A DNA stretch of 64,000 bases from Pseudochrobactrum asaccharolyticum (GTDB lineage: Bacteria > Pseudomonadota > Alphaproteobacteria > Rhizobiales > Rhizobiaceae), in contig NZ_QNRH01000006.1 in NCBI RefSeq assembly GCF_003314995.1, forward strand, positions 162,672 through 226,671, in the 5' to 3' direction. The translations under genes and the position numbers were made by a program. The notes beneath the pieces are model-generated. The model searched no databases. It worked only from the letters and a program-made list of their open reading frames with translations, and was not told the origin of the DNA. Below, piece after piece: positions 50,907 through 59,888 of the stretch (position 1 is the first letter of the stretch; each line of letters opens with the position of its first letter).

Positions 50907-53177
50907 ATGCGTGAGCTGACAGCCGGACCCCGGATTTTGCTCAAGCGTCTTCGCGCCTTAATGGCGGAAGCGCTGGAACCGCAGGAACGCCTTGATCATA
51001 TTGTGCGCGAGATCGCGCAAAATATGGTGGCGGAGGTCTGTTCTTTCTATGTGCTGCGCTCAGATGAAATTCTTGAACTCTATGCAACCGAAGGTCTGAA
51101 CCCGCAGGCTGTGCATCTGGCGCAACTGCGTCTGGGGCAGGGGCTTGTCGGTACGATTGCTGCCACAGCACGTCCGCTTAATCTGACGGATGCACAGAGC
51201 CATCCGGCTTTCACCTATCTGCCGGAAACCGGCGAAGAAGTGTATAATTCCTTCCTTGGTGTTCCGGTGCTTCGTGCCGGGCGCACGATGGGGGTTCTGG
51301 TTGTGCAGAACCGTACCAAGCGCGCCTATCGCGAAGATGAACTGGAAGCGCTGGAAACGACAGCGATGGTGCTGGCGGAAATGGTGGCCTCCGGTAATCT
51401 GACCCGTTTAGCGCGTCCGGGTGTGGAACTGACCAATGGTCGTTCTGTCAGCTTCAACGGCCATGCCTATAATGAAGGCGTTGGTCTTGGCCATGTAGTG
51501 CTGCACGAACCGCGTATTGTGGTGACCAACCTCTTCAACGAAGATATTGAGCATGAAATCTCCCGCCTTGATGAGGCGATGGGTTTTCTGCGTCTGTCGA
51601 TTGACGATATGCTGTCGCGTCGTGATGTGGCGATGGAAGGCGAGCACCGTGATGTGCTGGAAGCCTACCGGATGTTCGCTCATGACCGCGGCTGGATGCG
51701 GCGTTTAGAAGAAGCAATCCGTAACGGCCTGACAGCGGAAGCTGCGGTTGAAAAAGTCCAGAGTGATACGCGCGCTCGGATGATGCATCTGAGCGATCCT
51801 TATATGCGTGAGCGGCTCAGTGATTTTGATGATCTTGCCAACCGTCTGATGCGCCAGTTGATGGGCTATGACCCGAAAACGGCTGCGGAAATGATGGCTA
51901 AGGATTCCATCATCGTCGCCCGTTCTATGGGTGCTGCGGAATTGCTGGATTATCCGCGTGAGCGTGTGCGCGGTCTGGTACTGGAAGACGGCGCTACGAC
52001 CAGCCATGTGGTGATTGTCGCGCGTGCTATGGGTATTCCCGTCGTGGGGCAGGCCAAAGGTGTGGTGGCGCTGGCAGAAAATAATGATGCCATCATTATT
52101 GATGGTGAGGATGGTCGCGTGCATCTGCGTCCGCAAACTGATGTTGAAGCGGCCTATGCGGAGAAGGTGCGGTTCCGTGCTAAGCGGCAGGCGCTTTACC
52201 GCGAATTGCGGGATAAACCTGCAGTTACCAAAGATGGTAAGTCCATTGCATTGCTGATGAATGGCGGTCTGATCGTTGATCTGCCGCAGCTCAAAGAATC
52301 CGGTGCCGATGGTGTCGGCCTGTTTCGCACAGAGCTGCAATTTATGGTGGCTTCGACATTTCCGCGCTCCGGCCAGCAGGAAAAACTCTATCGTGCCGTG
52401 CTGGAAGCGGCCGGTGATAAGCCCGTAACCTTCCGCACGCTGGATATCGGCGGCGATAAGGTGCTGCCATATTTCCGCTCCAACGCGCATGAGGAAAATC
52501 CGGCGATGGGCTGGCGGGCGATCCGTTTGGCGCTTGACCGGCCAGGTCTGATGCGTACGCAGCTGCGGGCATTGCTCAAGGCTGCCGGCGGACGGGAATT
52601 GCGGATTATGCTGCCAATGGTGACGGAAGTCGCCGAGGTGCGTGCAACCCGTGAGATCATTGAGCGCGAAGTAAATTATCTGACCCGCTTTGATCATCAG
52701 CCGCCATGCAGCCTGAAAATCGGTGCGATGATCGAAGTGCCGTCGCTGCTCTGGCAGCTGGATGAGCTGATGAATGAGGTGGATTTTGCCTCTGTGGGCT
52801 CGAATGACCTGTTCCAGTTCATCATGGCGGTTGATCGTGGCAATGCGCAGATAGCAGATCGTTTCGATCAGTTGTCTCCGGCATTCCTGCGTGTGCTGTT
52901 GCAGATTGCCGATGCGGGCAAACGCCATAACAAGCCGGTGACATTATGCGGTGAAATGGCAGGCAAGCCGTTGACGGCGATGATGCTGATCGGTTTGGGC
53001 TTCCGTTCGATCTCGATGTCTGCAGCGGCTATCGGGCCGGTGAAAAACATGCTGTTATCACTGGATGCGGGTGCTTTGAACAAGATGCTGGCAGAACTGG
53101 TGTACAGGCCAGATGCCAATGGCTCAATCCGCGAGAATTTAGTACGCTTTGCCAATGAGCAGCAAATTCCGCTGTAA
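50907..53177 (+). CDS. ptsP: PTS-Ntr enzyme I (phosphoenolpyruvate-protein phosphotransferase PtsP)
   Basis: The protein has 756 residues. An N-terminal GAF domain (about 20-160, 'PQERLDHIVREIAQNMVAEVCSFYVLR... LGVPVLRAGRTMGVLVVQNRTKRAYREDELEAL') senses glutamine and alpha-ketoglutarate. The EIN domain carries the phosphorylatable His367 in 'LEDGATTSHVVIVARAMGIPVV', and the PEP-binding barrel has 'GLFRTELQFM', 'FRTLDIGGDKVLPYF', 'GAMIEVPSLL' and 'SVGSNDLFQFIMAVDRGN' with the catalytic Cys in 'KPVTLCGEMAGKP'. It starts the nitrogen phosphotransfer chain to NPr and EIIA-Ntr. The order lysC-ptsP-prfA-prmC is typical for rhizobia. Confidence 0.97.
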   Translation: MRELTAGPRILLKRLRALMAEALEPQERLDHIVREIAQNMVAEVCSFYVLRSDEILELYATEGLNPQAVHLAQLRLGQGLVGTIAATARPLNLTDAQSHPAFTYLPETGEEVYNSFLGVPVLRAGRTMGVLVVQNRTKRAYREDELEALETTAMVLAEMVASGNLTRLARPGVELTNGRSVSFNGHAYNEGVGLGHVVLHEPRIVVTNLFNEDIEHEISRLDEAMGFLRLSIDDMLSRRDVAMEGEHRDVLEAYRMFAHDRGWMRRLEEAIRNGLTAEAAVEKVQSDTRARMMHLSDPYMRERLSDFDDLANRLMRQLMGYDPKTAAEMMAKDSIIVARSMGAAELLDYPRERVRGLVLEDGATTSHVVIVARAMGIPVVGQAKGVVALAENNDAIIIDGEDGRVHLRPQTDVEAAYAEKVRFRAKRQALYRELRDKPAVTKDGKSIALLMNGGLIVDLPQLKESGADGVGLFRTELQFMVASTFPRSGQQEKLYRAVLEAAGDKPVTFRTLDIGGDKVLPYFRSNAHEENPAMGWRAIRLALDRPGLMRTQLRALLKAAGGRELRIMLPMVTEVAEVRATREIIEREVNYLTRFDHQPPCSLKIGAMIEVPSLLWQLDELMNEVDFASVGSNDLFQFIMAVDRGNAQIADRFDQLSPAFLRVLLQIADAGKRHNKPVTLCGEMAGKPLTAMMLIGLGFRSISMSAAAIGPVKNMLLSLDAGALNKMLAELVYRPDANGSIRENLVRFANEQQIPL

Positions 53178-53196
53178 AATCCCGTTTTTTATACGT

Positions 53197-53238
53197 TAGA
53201 GTGCCGTGTGCCAGACTTGGCACACAAAGGCCACTCTA
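53197..53238. repeat. short palindromic repeat, family B copy 2
   Basis: TTAGAGTG...CACTCTAA with inner GTGTGCCA / TGGCACAC. It is the inverted form of the unit at 22786-22827. Confidence 0.75.
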
Positions 53239-53253
53239 ACACCTTAAAATTAT

Positions 53254-53303
53254 GCTCTAAAATTTCGCAATCAAATGTTTCCGTTTGATTGCGAAATGCT
53301 TTA
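53254..53303. repeat. long perfect palindrome (family C) next to repeat B
   Basis: ATTTCGCAATCAAA (53262-53275) and TTTGATTGCGAAAT (53284-53297) form 14-base perfect arms around an 8-base loop, preceded by GCTCTA. Together with the B unit it makes a composite element of about 110 bases in the ptsP-prfA gap. Confidence 0.8.
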
Positions 53304-53378
53304 TGGGTGCAAGCCGTTATGTATTCCTGAACCTGCAGATAGTTTCAGGCTCGTTTATTTAAAAAATAGGATTACCGG

Positions 53379-54455
53379 ATGGTTGCGCTGCCGCAGGACA
53401 GAATGGATCAGTTGCTCAAGCATTTTATGATGCTTGAAGCGCAGATGGCCAATAATCCTTCACCGGAAACCTATGTTAAACTGGCCTCTGAATATTCAGA
53501 ACTGCAAGATGTGGCATTGAAAATTCGCGAATTGCAGGCTGCTCAGCAGGAGCTGAGAGATTTGATCTCGATGCGCGATGATGCTTCCGGTGATGCGGAA
53601 ATGCGCGCATTGGCGGAAATGGAAATTCCGGAGACGGAAGATAAAGTCGAAGCGCTGGAAGCGGAAGTGCAGATTTTGCTGCTGCCGAAAGATGCCGCTG
53701 ACGAGAAAAACGCTATTCTGGAAATTCGTGCCGGTACTGGTGGTTCTGAAGCCGCGTTGTTTGGCGGTGATCTTTTCCGTATGTATGAGCGCTATGCGGC
53801 CGATAAAGGCTGGCGCGTTGAAGTTGTCTCAGCCAGTGAAGGCGATGCGGGTGGTTTTAAGGAAATCATCGCGACGATTTCCGGCAGAGGCGTGTTTTCC
53901 AAACTGAAATTTGAATCCGGTGTGCATCGTGTGCAGCGCGTACCGGAAACAGAAGGCAGCGGACGCATTCATACCTCCGCAGCAACGGTGGCTGTACTGC
54001 CGGAAGCGGAAGATATTGATATTGAAATCCGCAATGAAGATATTCGTATTGATACGATGCGTGCATCGGGTGCTGGTGGTCAGCACGTGAATACTACGGA
54101 CTCGGCGGTGCGTATTACCCATATTCCGACAGGGATTATGGTGGTGCAGGCAGAAAAGTCCCAGCACCAGAACCGTGCCCGCGCCATGCAGATTTTGCGT
54201 GCCCGTCTCTATGATATGGAGCGCCAGCGTGCGGAAAGTGAACGCTCTGAAGCACGCCGCAGTCAGGTGGGGTCCGGTGACCGGTCTGAACGTATCCGCA
54301 CTTATAACTTTCCGCAGGGGCGGGTGACAGATCATCGTATTAATCTTACGCTCTACAAGCTTGATCGTGTGATGATGGGTGAGCTGGACGAATTGGTGGA
54401 TGCGCTGATTTCCGATCATCAGACCGCATTGCTGGCGGAATTGGGTGATAACTGA
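53379..54455 (+). CDS. prfA: peptide chain release factor 1
   Basis: The protein has 358 residues, the normal size. The catalytic GGQ (233-235) lies in '[25 protein letters not shown]', where Gln is the residue methylated by PrmC, encoded next. The anticodon-like recognition loop for UAA/UAG and '[26 protein letters not shown]' are intact. The C-terminus '[30 protein letters not shown]' is standard. It ends translation at UAG and UAA. Confidence 0.98.
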   Translation: MVALPQDRMDQLLKHFMMLEAQMANNPSPETYVKLASEYSELQDVALKIRELQAAQQELRDLISMRDDASGDAEMRALAEMEIPETEDKVEALEAEVQILLLPKDAADEKNAILEIRAGTGGSEAALFGGDLFRMYERYAADKGWRVEVVSASEGDAGGFKEIIATISGRGVFSKLKFESGVHRVQRVPETEGSGRIHTSAATVAVLPEAEDIDIEIRNEDIRIDTMRASGAGGQHVNTTDSAVRITHIPTGIMVVQAEKSQHQNRARAMQILRARLYDMERQRAESERSEARRSQVGSGDRSERIRTYNFPQGRVTDHRINLTLYKLDRVMMGELDELVDALISDHQTALLAELGDN

Positions 54456-54461
54456 GTTGTC

Positions 54462-55337
54462 ATGACAAATCAGGAAAATATGATGAATACGCTTGGTCAG
54501 CTTCTGGCTCACGTGCGGCTGGAACTGCGACAGGCTGAGATTGATAGCGCTGAACTGGATGCGCGCTTGCTGGTGCAGCATTATACCGGCGCAACCCTGA
54601 CCGATTTTGTGACACGATCAGATGTGGCGCTTGAGCAGGCAGATGTTGAAAATGTATTGGTAGCTCTTCAGCGACGGCTGACCGGTGAGCCGGTACATCG
54701 AATCATTGGTGAGCGTGAATTTTACGGCCTGAATTTCAAGCTGAATGCCGATACGCTGGAGCCGCGCCCCGATACGGAAGCTCTGATCGGACTGGTTTTA
54801 CCATTTTTACAGCAGCAAGTTGCTGAGAAATCCTTCGTGGATTTGATTGATATGGGCACCGGTACCGGCGCGATTGCGGTCACATTATTGTACGAAGTTC
54901 AGCAGGCGCGTGGTGTGGCCGTTGATATCGCGGCAGGTGCGCTGCAAGCGGCGCGGATCAATGCGAAAGCGGCGGGAGTTTCTTCGCGCCTTGCTGTCCT
55001 GCAGAGCGACTGGTTTGAAGCTGTGCGTGGAAAATACGACCTGATTGTCTCGAATCCGCCATATATTCCTGCGAAAATCGTCCTTGAGCTGGATAAAGGG
55101 GTTAAGGATTTTGACCCGCGCCGTGCTTTGGATGGCGGCGAAGACGGCTTGAACTTTTACCGTTCACTGGCAGCCCGAAGTGCAGATTATCTGCATGATC
55201 AAGGTATGATTGCGATCGAAATCGGTGCAGGACAAGCACCGGATATTGAGGCGATTTTTGCAGAGCATGGTTTCAGACTGACCGGTGAAGCCGAAGATTT
55301 GGGTGGTCATAAACGCGCATTGTCATTTCAGCGTTGA
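54462..55337 (+). CDS. prmC: release factor glutamine methyltransferase
   Basis: About 291 residues. 'PVHRIIGEREFYGLNFKLNADTLEPRPDTEALIGLVLPFL' and 'FVDLIDMGTGTGAIAVTLLYE' (SAM motif) precede 'YDLIVSNPPYIP' with the catalytic NPPY that binds the target Gln, and 'DGGEDGLNFYRSLAARS' follows. It methylates the GGQ glutamine of RF1 and RF2. ATG 54462 is given; ATG 54480 or 54483, which lie after AGGAAA, are equally good and shorten the protein by 6-7 residues. It follows prfA after six bases. Confidence 0.96.
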   Translation: MTNQENMMNTLGQLLAHVRLELRQAEIDSAELDARLLVQHYTGATLTDFVTRSDVALEQADVENVLVALQRRLTGEPVHRIIGEREFYGLNFKLNADTLEPRPDTEALIGLVLPFLQQQVAEKSFVDLIDMGTGTGAIAVTLLYEVQQARGVAVDIAAGALQAARINAKAAGVSSRLAVLQSDWFEAVRGKYDLIVSNPPYIPAKIVLELDKGVKDFDPRRALDGGEDGLNFYRSLAARSADYLHDQGMIAIEIGAGQAPDIEAIFAEHGFRLTGEAEDLGGHKRALSFQR

Positions 55338-55798
55338 CTTTAATGTTCAATATGCTCAAAAAAGACTTGGAATTTACGGCAAACATGTCTAATTTCCTGT
55401 CACCGCTGCTGCGTCGCGGTCCTTAAAGATGGATGAAAGACGCAGTAACAATTCGGACGAACGCATAATTTCATCTTTGAAACGGTAGCGGTTTAAAGAC
55501 TTATGCGCTAGTATGTCGGACAGAGTTGTCAGCCTGAAGCTATATGTTTGAAATTCGATCTTTCTGAAAACGTATCCATTGGTGCGAAATTATAAGAGCG
55601 ATTCAAATATTGTACTCAGCTTCTGTCCGGTGGTTTTTTAACCAACCTCCTTTATGGAGTTGCTGACACGGCAGCACAAAACTTAAAAAAATTATACGCT
55701 GAAAGTGCGGGGCGCGCTTTTTGTCATTGTAGTTATGAAATCCATCAGCCCTTTCAGCTGAAATGATTTCTTCGCCCCTAATCTGAAAAGAGATGAGT
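55338..55798 (+). other. intergenic region between prmC and the DUF4167 gene
   Basis: About 460 bases with no convincing gene; a 19-codon frame near 55427 was dismissed. A short self-complementary GGTTTTTTAACC sits near 55632. No repeat of families A-C and no EcfG-type site. Confidence 0.45.
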
Positions 55799-56734
55799 AT
55801 GAGGCCAGGACAGCAGAACAGGCGCATGCGTGGACGGGGGAATAATAACCGTAAGGGCCCTAATCCTCTTTCACGTAATTACGAAAGTAACGGACCTGAT
55901 GTAAAAATCAGGGGCAATGCGCAGCATATTGCCGAAAAATATATGACTTTGGCTCGTGATGCGCAGGCAACCGGCGACCGGGTTATTGCAGAAAATTATT
56001 TGCAGCACGCAGAGCATTATAATCGTATCATTCTGGCTGCTCAGGCTCAAAATCCTGCGCCGGTACAGCGCGATGAAGGCTTTGATGATGACTATGATGA
56101 TGAAGATACAATGGATCAGGGTCATTCCGGCCAGTCTGTATCGCATCAGGAAGTCTATGACGGCAGCGGCCCGCAGCCTGTTATCGAAGGTACACCTGCA
56201 GAAGTAATGTATGGTGAGGAAAATTCCCGTTCCTCCGGCCGTAATAACCGTCAGCAGAATAATCGTCAGGATCGCGGTGATCGTAATGATCGCAACGACC
56301 GTAACGAGCGTAATAATGACCGCAACAACGACCGTCAGGGTCGTATGCAGCGTCCGCGCCGTCATCAGCGTCCTGAATATGGTGCTGATCAGGGGCAGGA
56401 AATTGCGGTTGCACCGCAGGTTCCTTATGAACAGTCTGCAGAACAGCCTGTTGTGACCTCAACATTTGCGGAACCGGTTGTTGCCGATGTGAGTGAAGTT
56501 GCTGAAGCACCTGTTACCCGTCGTCGTCCGCGTGCTGCTGCACCTCTTGTGCAGGAAAGCGATGCTGCCCCGGCTGTGGAAGTGACACCGGAAGCAAGTG
56601 CTGATGCTGTTGCTGCTGATGAAGCACCGGCACCGCGTACCCGCCGTGTATTGCGTCCGCGCCGCACGACCCGTACTGCGAAAGCAGATGCGGACACACA
56701 GGATCAGGATACAGCTTTGGCTGAAACAGAATAA
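55799..56734 (+). CDS. DUF4167 domain protein with Arg/Asn/Asp-rich region
   Basis: About 311 residues from ATG 55799 (MRPGQQNRRMRGRGNNNRKGPNPLSRNYESNGPDVKIRGNAQHIAEKYMTLARDAQATGDRVIAENYLQHAEHYNRII), the N-terminal DUF4167 domain of about 80 residues, a helical RNA/ribosome-style fold. An acidic tract, a highly repetitive R-N-D region (about 148-190, units such as DRNDRNDRNERNNDRN) and an acidic/basic tail with 'RTRRVLRPRRTTRTAK' follow. A cytoplasmic RNA-binding role is likely from charge and composition; none is proven here. It has its own terminator. Confidence 0.93.
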   Translation: MRPGQQNRRMRGRGNNNRKGPNPLSRNYESNGPDVKIRGNAQHIAEKYMTLARDAQATGDRVIAENYLQHAEHYNRIILAAQAQNPAPVQRDEGFDDDYDDEDTMDQGHSGQSVSHQEVYDGSGPQPVIEGTPAEVMYGEENSRSSGRNNRQQNNRQDRGDRNDRNDRNERNNDRNNDRQGRMQRPRRHQRPEYGADQGQEIAVAPQVPYEQSAEQPVVTSTFAEPVVADVSEVAEAPVTRRRPRAAAPLVQESDAAPAVEVTPEASADAVAADEAPAPRTRRVLRPRRTTRTAKADADTQDQDTALAETE

Positions 56735-56756
56735 TCTGTTGTGATCCGTATGATTT

Positions 56757-56788
56757 TAAAACCGGCGGTCTACCGCCGGTTTTTTTAT
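56757..56788 (+). terminator. Rho-independent terminator of the DUF4167 gene
   Basis: AAACCGGCGGT / ACCGCCGGTTT followed by TTTT. Confidence 0.9.
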
Positions 56789-56826
56789 GCCGGCAGAGTA
56801 AGGCCAAGCCTGTCGTCGTCAAAGTT

Positions 56827-56890
56827 TAAAGCATGTCGCGCTCAAATGTATTCATTTGAGCTACCGAGAACATGCGATAACTCCTGTTGA
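56827..56890. repeat. intergenic mosaic repeat, truncated copy A3
   Basis: Matches the left half of copy A2 (AGAGCATGTC...GAACATGCGA). The central hairpin is perfect here: GCTCAAATG (56839-56847) TATT CATTTGAGC (56852-56860), nested in GCATGT/ACATGC. The right half and the closing GCTCT are missing. Confidence 0.8.
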
Positions 56891-56911
56891 GATAATAATT
56901 TTCACAGTTCT

Positions 56912-56949
56912 GTCTCTCCCCCTTGCAGGCCGGGGGCTATCGCCCCATA
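56912..56949 (+). promoter_or_regulatory. RpoH (sigma-32) heat-shock promoter of clpB
   Basis: TCTCCCCCTTGCA (-35, ending at 56926), 15-base spacer, CCCCATAT (-10, 56942-56949). It agrees almost base for base with the E. coli sigma-32 consensus TCTCNCCCTTGAA / CCCCATNTA. The leader to the ATG at 57086 is about 130 bases. Confidence 0.92.
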
Positions 56950-57085
56950 TCATTTTCAGACAGGATGCCGGAGCATTCCGTTCCTTCATCCAAAATCTGT
57001 CCTATATGGTTCCTGCCTTTAAGGGGGAGCCGTCACCCATGATCTTCCGATGCCGTAACGGGTCGGAGGGCGCAAAGGAGACACT

Positions 57086-59671
57086 ATGAATATTGAGAAA
57101 TACAGCGAACGCGTACAGGGTTTTATCCAGTCTGCGCAGAGCTTTGCGTTAAATTCTGATAATCAGCAATTCGCCCCCGAACATCTGCTTAAAGTTTTGG
57201 TGGATGATGAAGAAGGTCTGGCTTCCGGCCTGATCGAACGGGCTGGCGGCCGTATTGCGGATATTAAACTCGGGCTTCAGAGCGCCCTTGCTGCACTGCC
57301 GAAAGTAACCGGCGGTAACGGACAGCTTTATCTGGCGCAGCCGCTTGCAAAAATTCTGACCACTGCGGAAGAACTGGCGACCAAAGCCGGTGACAGTTAT
57401 GTCACGGTTGAGCGTTTGCTCACCGCTTTCACAATGGAAAAAAGCGCCAAAACTTATGAAATTCTGTCCAAGGCGGGGGTAACGCCGAAGGCCTTGAATG
57501 AGGTGATTAATCAGATGCGTAAAGGCCGAACTGCCGACAGTGCTTCTGCCGAAGCCAATTTCGAAGCCCTGAAAAAATATGCCCGTGATCTGACTGAGGA
57601 TGCACGTTCCGGCAAGCTTGATCCGGTGATCGGCCGTGATGATGAAATCCGCCGTACCATTCAGGTTCTGTCGCGCCGTACCAAAAATAATCCGGTGCTG
57701 ATCGGTGAGCCGGGCGTGGGTAAAACCGCGATCGCCGAAGGTCTGGCGCTGCGTATCGTCAATGGTGATGTGCCTGAATCGCTGAAAGACAAGCGTCTGA
57801 TGGCGCTCGACATGGGTGCGCTGATTGCCGGTGCAAAGTATCGCGGTGAATTTGAAGAACGCCTGAAAGCTGTGCTGACGGAAGTTGAAGCTGCTGCCGG
57901 TGAAATCATTCTGTTCATCGACGAAATGCACACTTTGGTTGGTGCCGGTAAGTCTGACGGTGCGATGGATGCATCGAACCTGCTCAAACCTGCGCTTGCC
58001 CGTGGTGAGTTGCACTGTGTCGGCGCAACGACATTGGAAGAATACCGCAAATATGTTGAGAAAGATGCGGCGCTTGCCCGTCGTTTTCAGCCGGTCTTTG
58101 TCAATGAGCCAACCATTGAAGATACGATCTCGATCCTGCGCGGTTTGAAAGAAAAATACGAACAGCATCACAAAGTGCGTATTTCGGACTCAGCTCTGGT
58201 CTCAGCGGCAAGTTTGTCGAACCGTTACATTACAGATCGTTTCCTGCCGGATAAAGCGATTGACCTTGTGGATGAAGCGGCCGCGCGTCTACGTATGCAG
58301 GTGGATTCCAAACCGGAAGAGCTGGATGAGATGGATCGTCGTGTCATGCAGCTTAAAATCGAGCGTGAAGCGCTGAAGCTGGAAACCGATACGGCATCGA
58401 AAGATCGCTTAAAGCGTCTTGAAAAAGAGCTGGCCGATCTGGAAGAGGAATCCGCTGAGCTGACTGCCAAATGGCAGGCAGAAAAGCAGAAACTCGGCCA
58501 TGCTGCAGATCTGAAAAAGCAACTCGACGATGCACGTAATGCTTTGGCGACTGCCCAGCGGAATGGTGAATTCCAGAAAGCCGGTGAACTGGCCTATGGT
58601 ACGATCCCGCAGCTGGAAAAACAGCTGAGCGATGCGGAAGCACAGGAAAATACCGGCACTATGCTGGAAGAAACTGTGTCGCCGGATCATATTGCACAGA
58701 TCATCTCCCGCTGGACAGGTATTCCGGTTGACCGGATGCTGGAAGGCGAACGGGAAAAACTGCTGCGTATGGAAGACGAACTCGGCAAACGCGTGATTGG
58801 TCAGGGCGAAGCAGTGCAGGCGGTGTCGCGTGCGGTGCGCCGTGCCCGTGCAGGTCTGCAGGATCCGAACCGTCCGATCGGCTCGTTTATCTTCTTGGGA
58901 CCAACCGGCGTTGGTAAAACAGAACTGACCAAAGCTTTGGCCACATTCCTGTTTTCCGATGAAACAGCCATGGTGCGGATTGATATGTCCGAATTCATGG
59001 AGAAACACTCGGTTTCCCGTCTGATCGGTGCCCCTCCGGGCTATGTCGGATATGAAGAAGGTGGTGTGCTGACTGAGGCTGTGCGTCGTCGTCCGTATCA
59101 GGTGATCCTGTTCGACGAGATTGAAAAAGCGCATCCGGATGTCTTTAACGTGTTGTTGCAGGTACTGGATGATGGTCGCCTGACCGATGGTCAGGGGCGT
59201 ACGGTTGATTTCCGTAATACGCTGATCATTATGACTTCCAATCTCGGTGCGGAATATCTTGTTGCACTGAATGAGGATCAGGATGTGGACAGTGTCCGTG
59301 AAGAAGTGATGGGCGTTGTGCGTTCATCCTTCCGTCCGGAATTCCTCAACCGTGTCGATGAGATCATTCTGTTCCATCGTCTGCGCCGCTCGGAAATGGG
59401 TGCGATTGTGGATATTCAGCTGGGCAGACTGCAAAATCTGCTGAGTGATCGTAAGATTACGCTGGATGTTGAGGATGATGCCCGTAACTGGCTGGCCGAT
59501 AAGGGCTATGATCCTGCTTATGGTGCCCGTCCTCTGAAGCGGGTGATCCAGAAGCAGGTACAGGATCCGCTTGCCGAGAAAATTCTCGGTGGTGAAATCC
59601 TTGACGGCTCGCTGGTGGATATTTCTGCCGGTTCAGATCGACTGGTGTTTCAGCCAAAGCCAAAACACTGA
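57086..59671 (+). CDS. clpB: ATP-dependent disaggregase ClpB
   Basis: The protein has 861 residues. The N-domain ('[39 protein letters not shown]') is followed by AAA1 with Walker A '[20 protein letters not shown]' (about 204-223), the coiled-coil M-domain (about 400-520, '[28 protein letters not shown]'), and AAA2 with '[15 protein letters not shown]' and '[34 protein letters not shown]'. The M-domain separates ClpB from ClpA. With DnaK it rescues aggregated proteins after heat stress. It is preceded by an RpoH-type promoter. Confidence 0.99.
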   Translation: MNIEKYSERVQGFIQSAQSFALNSDNQQFAPEHLLKVLVDDEEGLASGLIERAGGRIADIKLGLQSALAALPKVTGGNGQLYLAQPLAKILTTAEELATKAGDSYVTVERLLTAFTMEKSAKTYEILSKAGVTPKALNEVINQMRKGRTADSASAEANFEALKKYARDLTEDARSGKLDPVIGRDDEIRRTIQVLSRRTKNNPVLIGEPGVGKTAIAEGLALRIVNGDVPESLKDKRLMALDMGALIAGAKYRGEFEERLKAVLTEVEAAAGEIILFIDEMHTLVGAGKSDGAMDASNLLKPALARGELHCVGATTLEEYRKYVEKDAALARRFQPVFVNEPTIEDTISILRGLKEKYEQHHKVRISDSALVSAASLSNRYITDRFLPDKAIDLVDEAAARLRMQVDSKPEELDEMDRRVMQLKIEREALKLETDTASKDRLKRLEKELADLEEESAELTAKWQAEKQKLGHAADLKKQLDDARNALATAQRNGEFQKAGELAYGTIPQLEKQLSDAEAQENTGTMLEETVSPDHIAQIISRWTGIPVDRMLEGEREKLLRMEDELGKRVIGQGEAVQAVSRAVRRARAGLQDPNRPIGSFIFLGPTGVGKTELTKALATFLFSDETAMVRIDMSEFMEKHSVSRLIGAPPGYVGYEEGGVLTEAVRRRPYQVILFDEIEKAHPDVFNVLLQVLDDGRLTDGQGRTVDFRNTLIIMTSNLGAEYLVALNEDQDVDSVREEVMGVVRSSFRPEFLNRVDEIILFHRLRRSEMGAIVDIQLGRLQNLLSDRKITLDVEDDARNWLADKGYDPAYGARPLKRVIQKQVQDPLAEKILGGEILDGSLVDISAGSDRLVFQPKPKH

Positions 59672-59705
59672 TTGCTGATATAAAATCAGTCGTAAGCATT
59701 TGAAA

Positions 59706-59742
59706 CAAGGCGGCGTTGTCGAAAGACAGCGCCGCCTTTTCT
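59706..59742 (+). terminator. Rho-independent terminator of clpB
   Basis: AAGGCGGCG-TGTC / GACA-CGCCGCCTT stem, then TTTTC. Confidence 0.9.
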
Positions 59743-59888
59743 TTGCATGAAAAAATATCTGCGCGGGAGCATCTTCTTCATGTGTAGTTAATTTATTAAC
59801 CATAAAAATGGCCTGATCTGTGATTACAGCATAACCGCTCAGGAGACCTGCCTGAGCGAACAGTGATTTGGACTTTAAAAGGTGTGGT

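Noticed and set aside
51705..52928. A 407-codon open frame opposite ptsP
   Set aside because: Antisense to conserved ptsP domains, His/Gln-rich shadow composition, no promoter or ribosome binding site.
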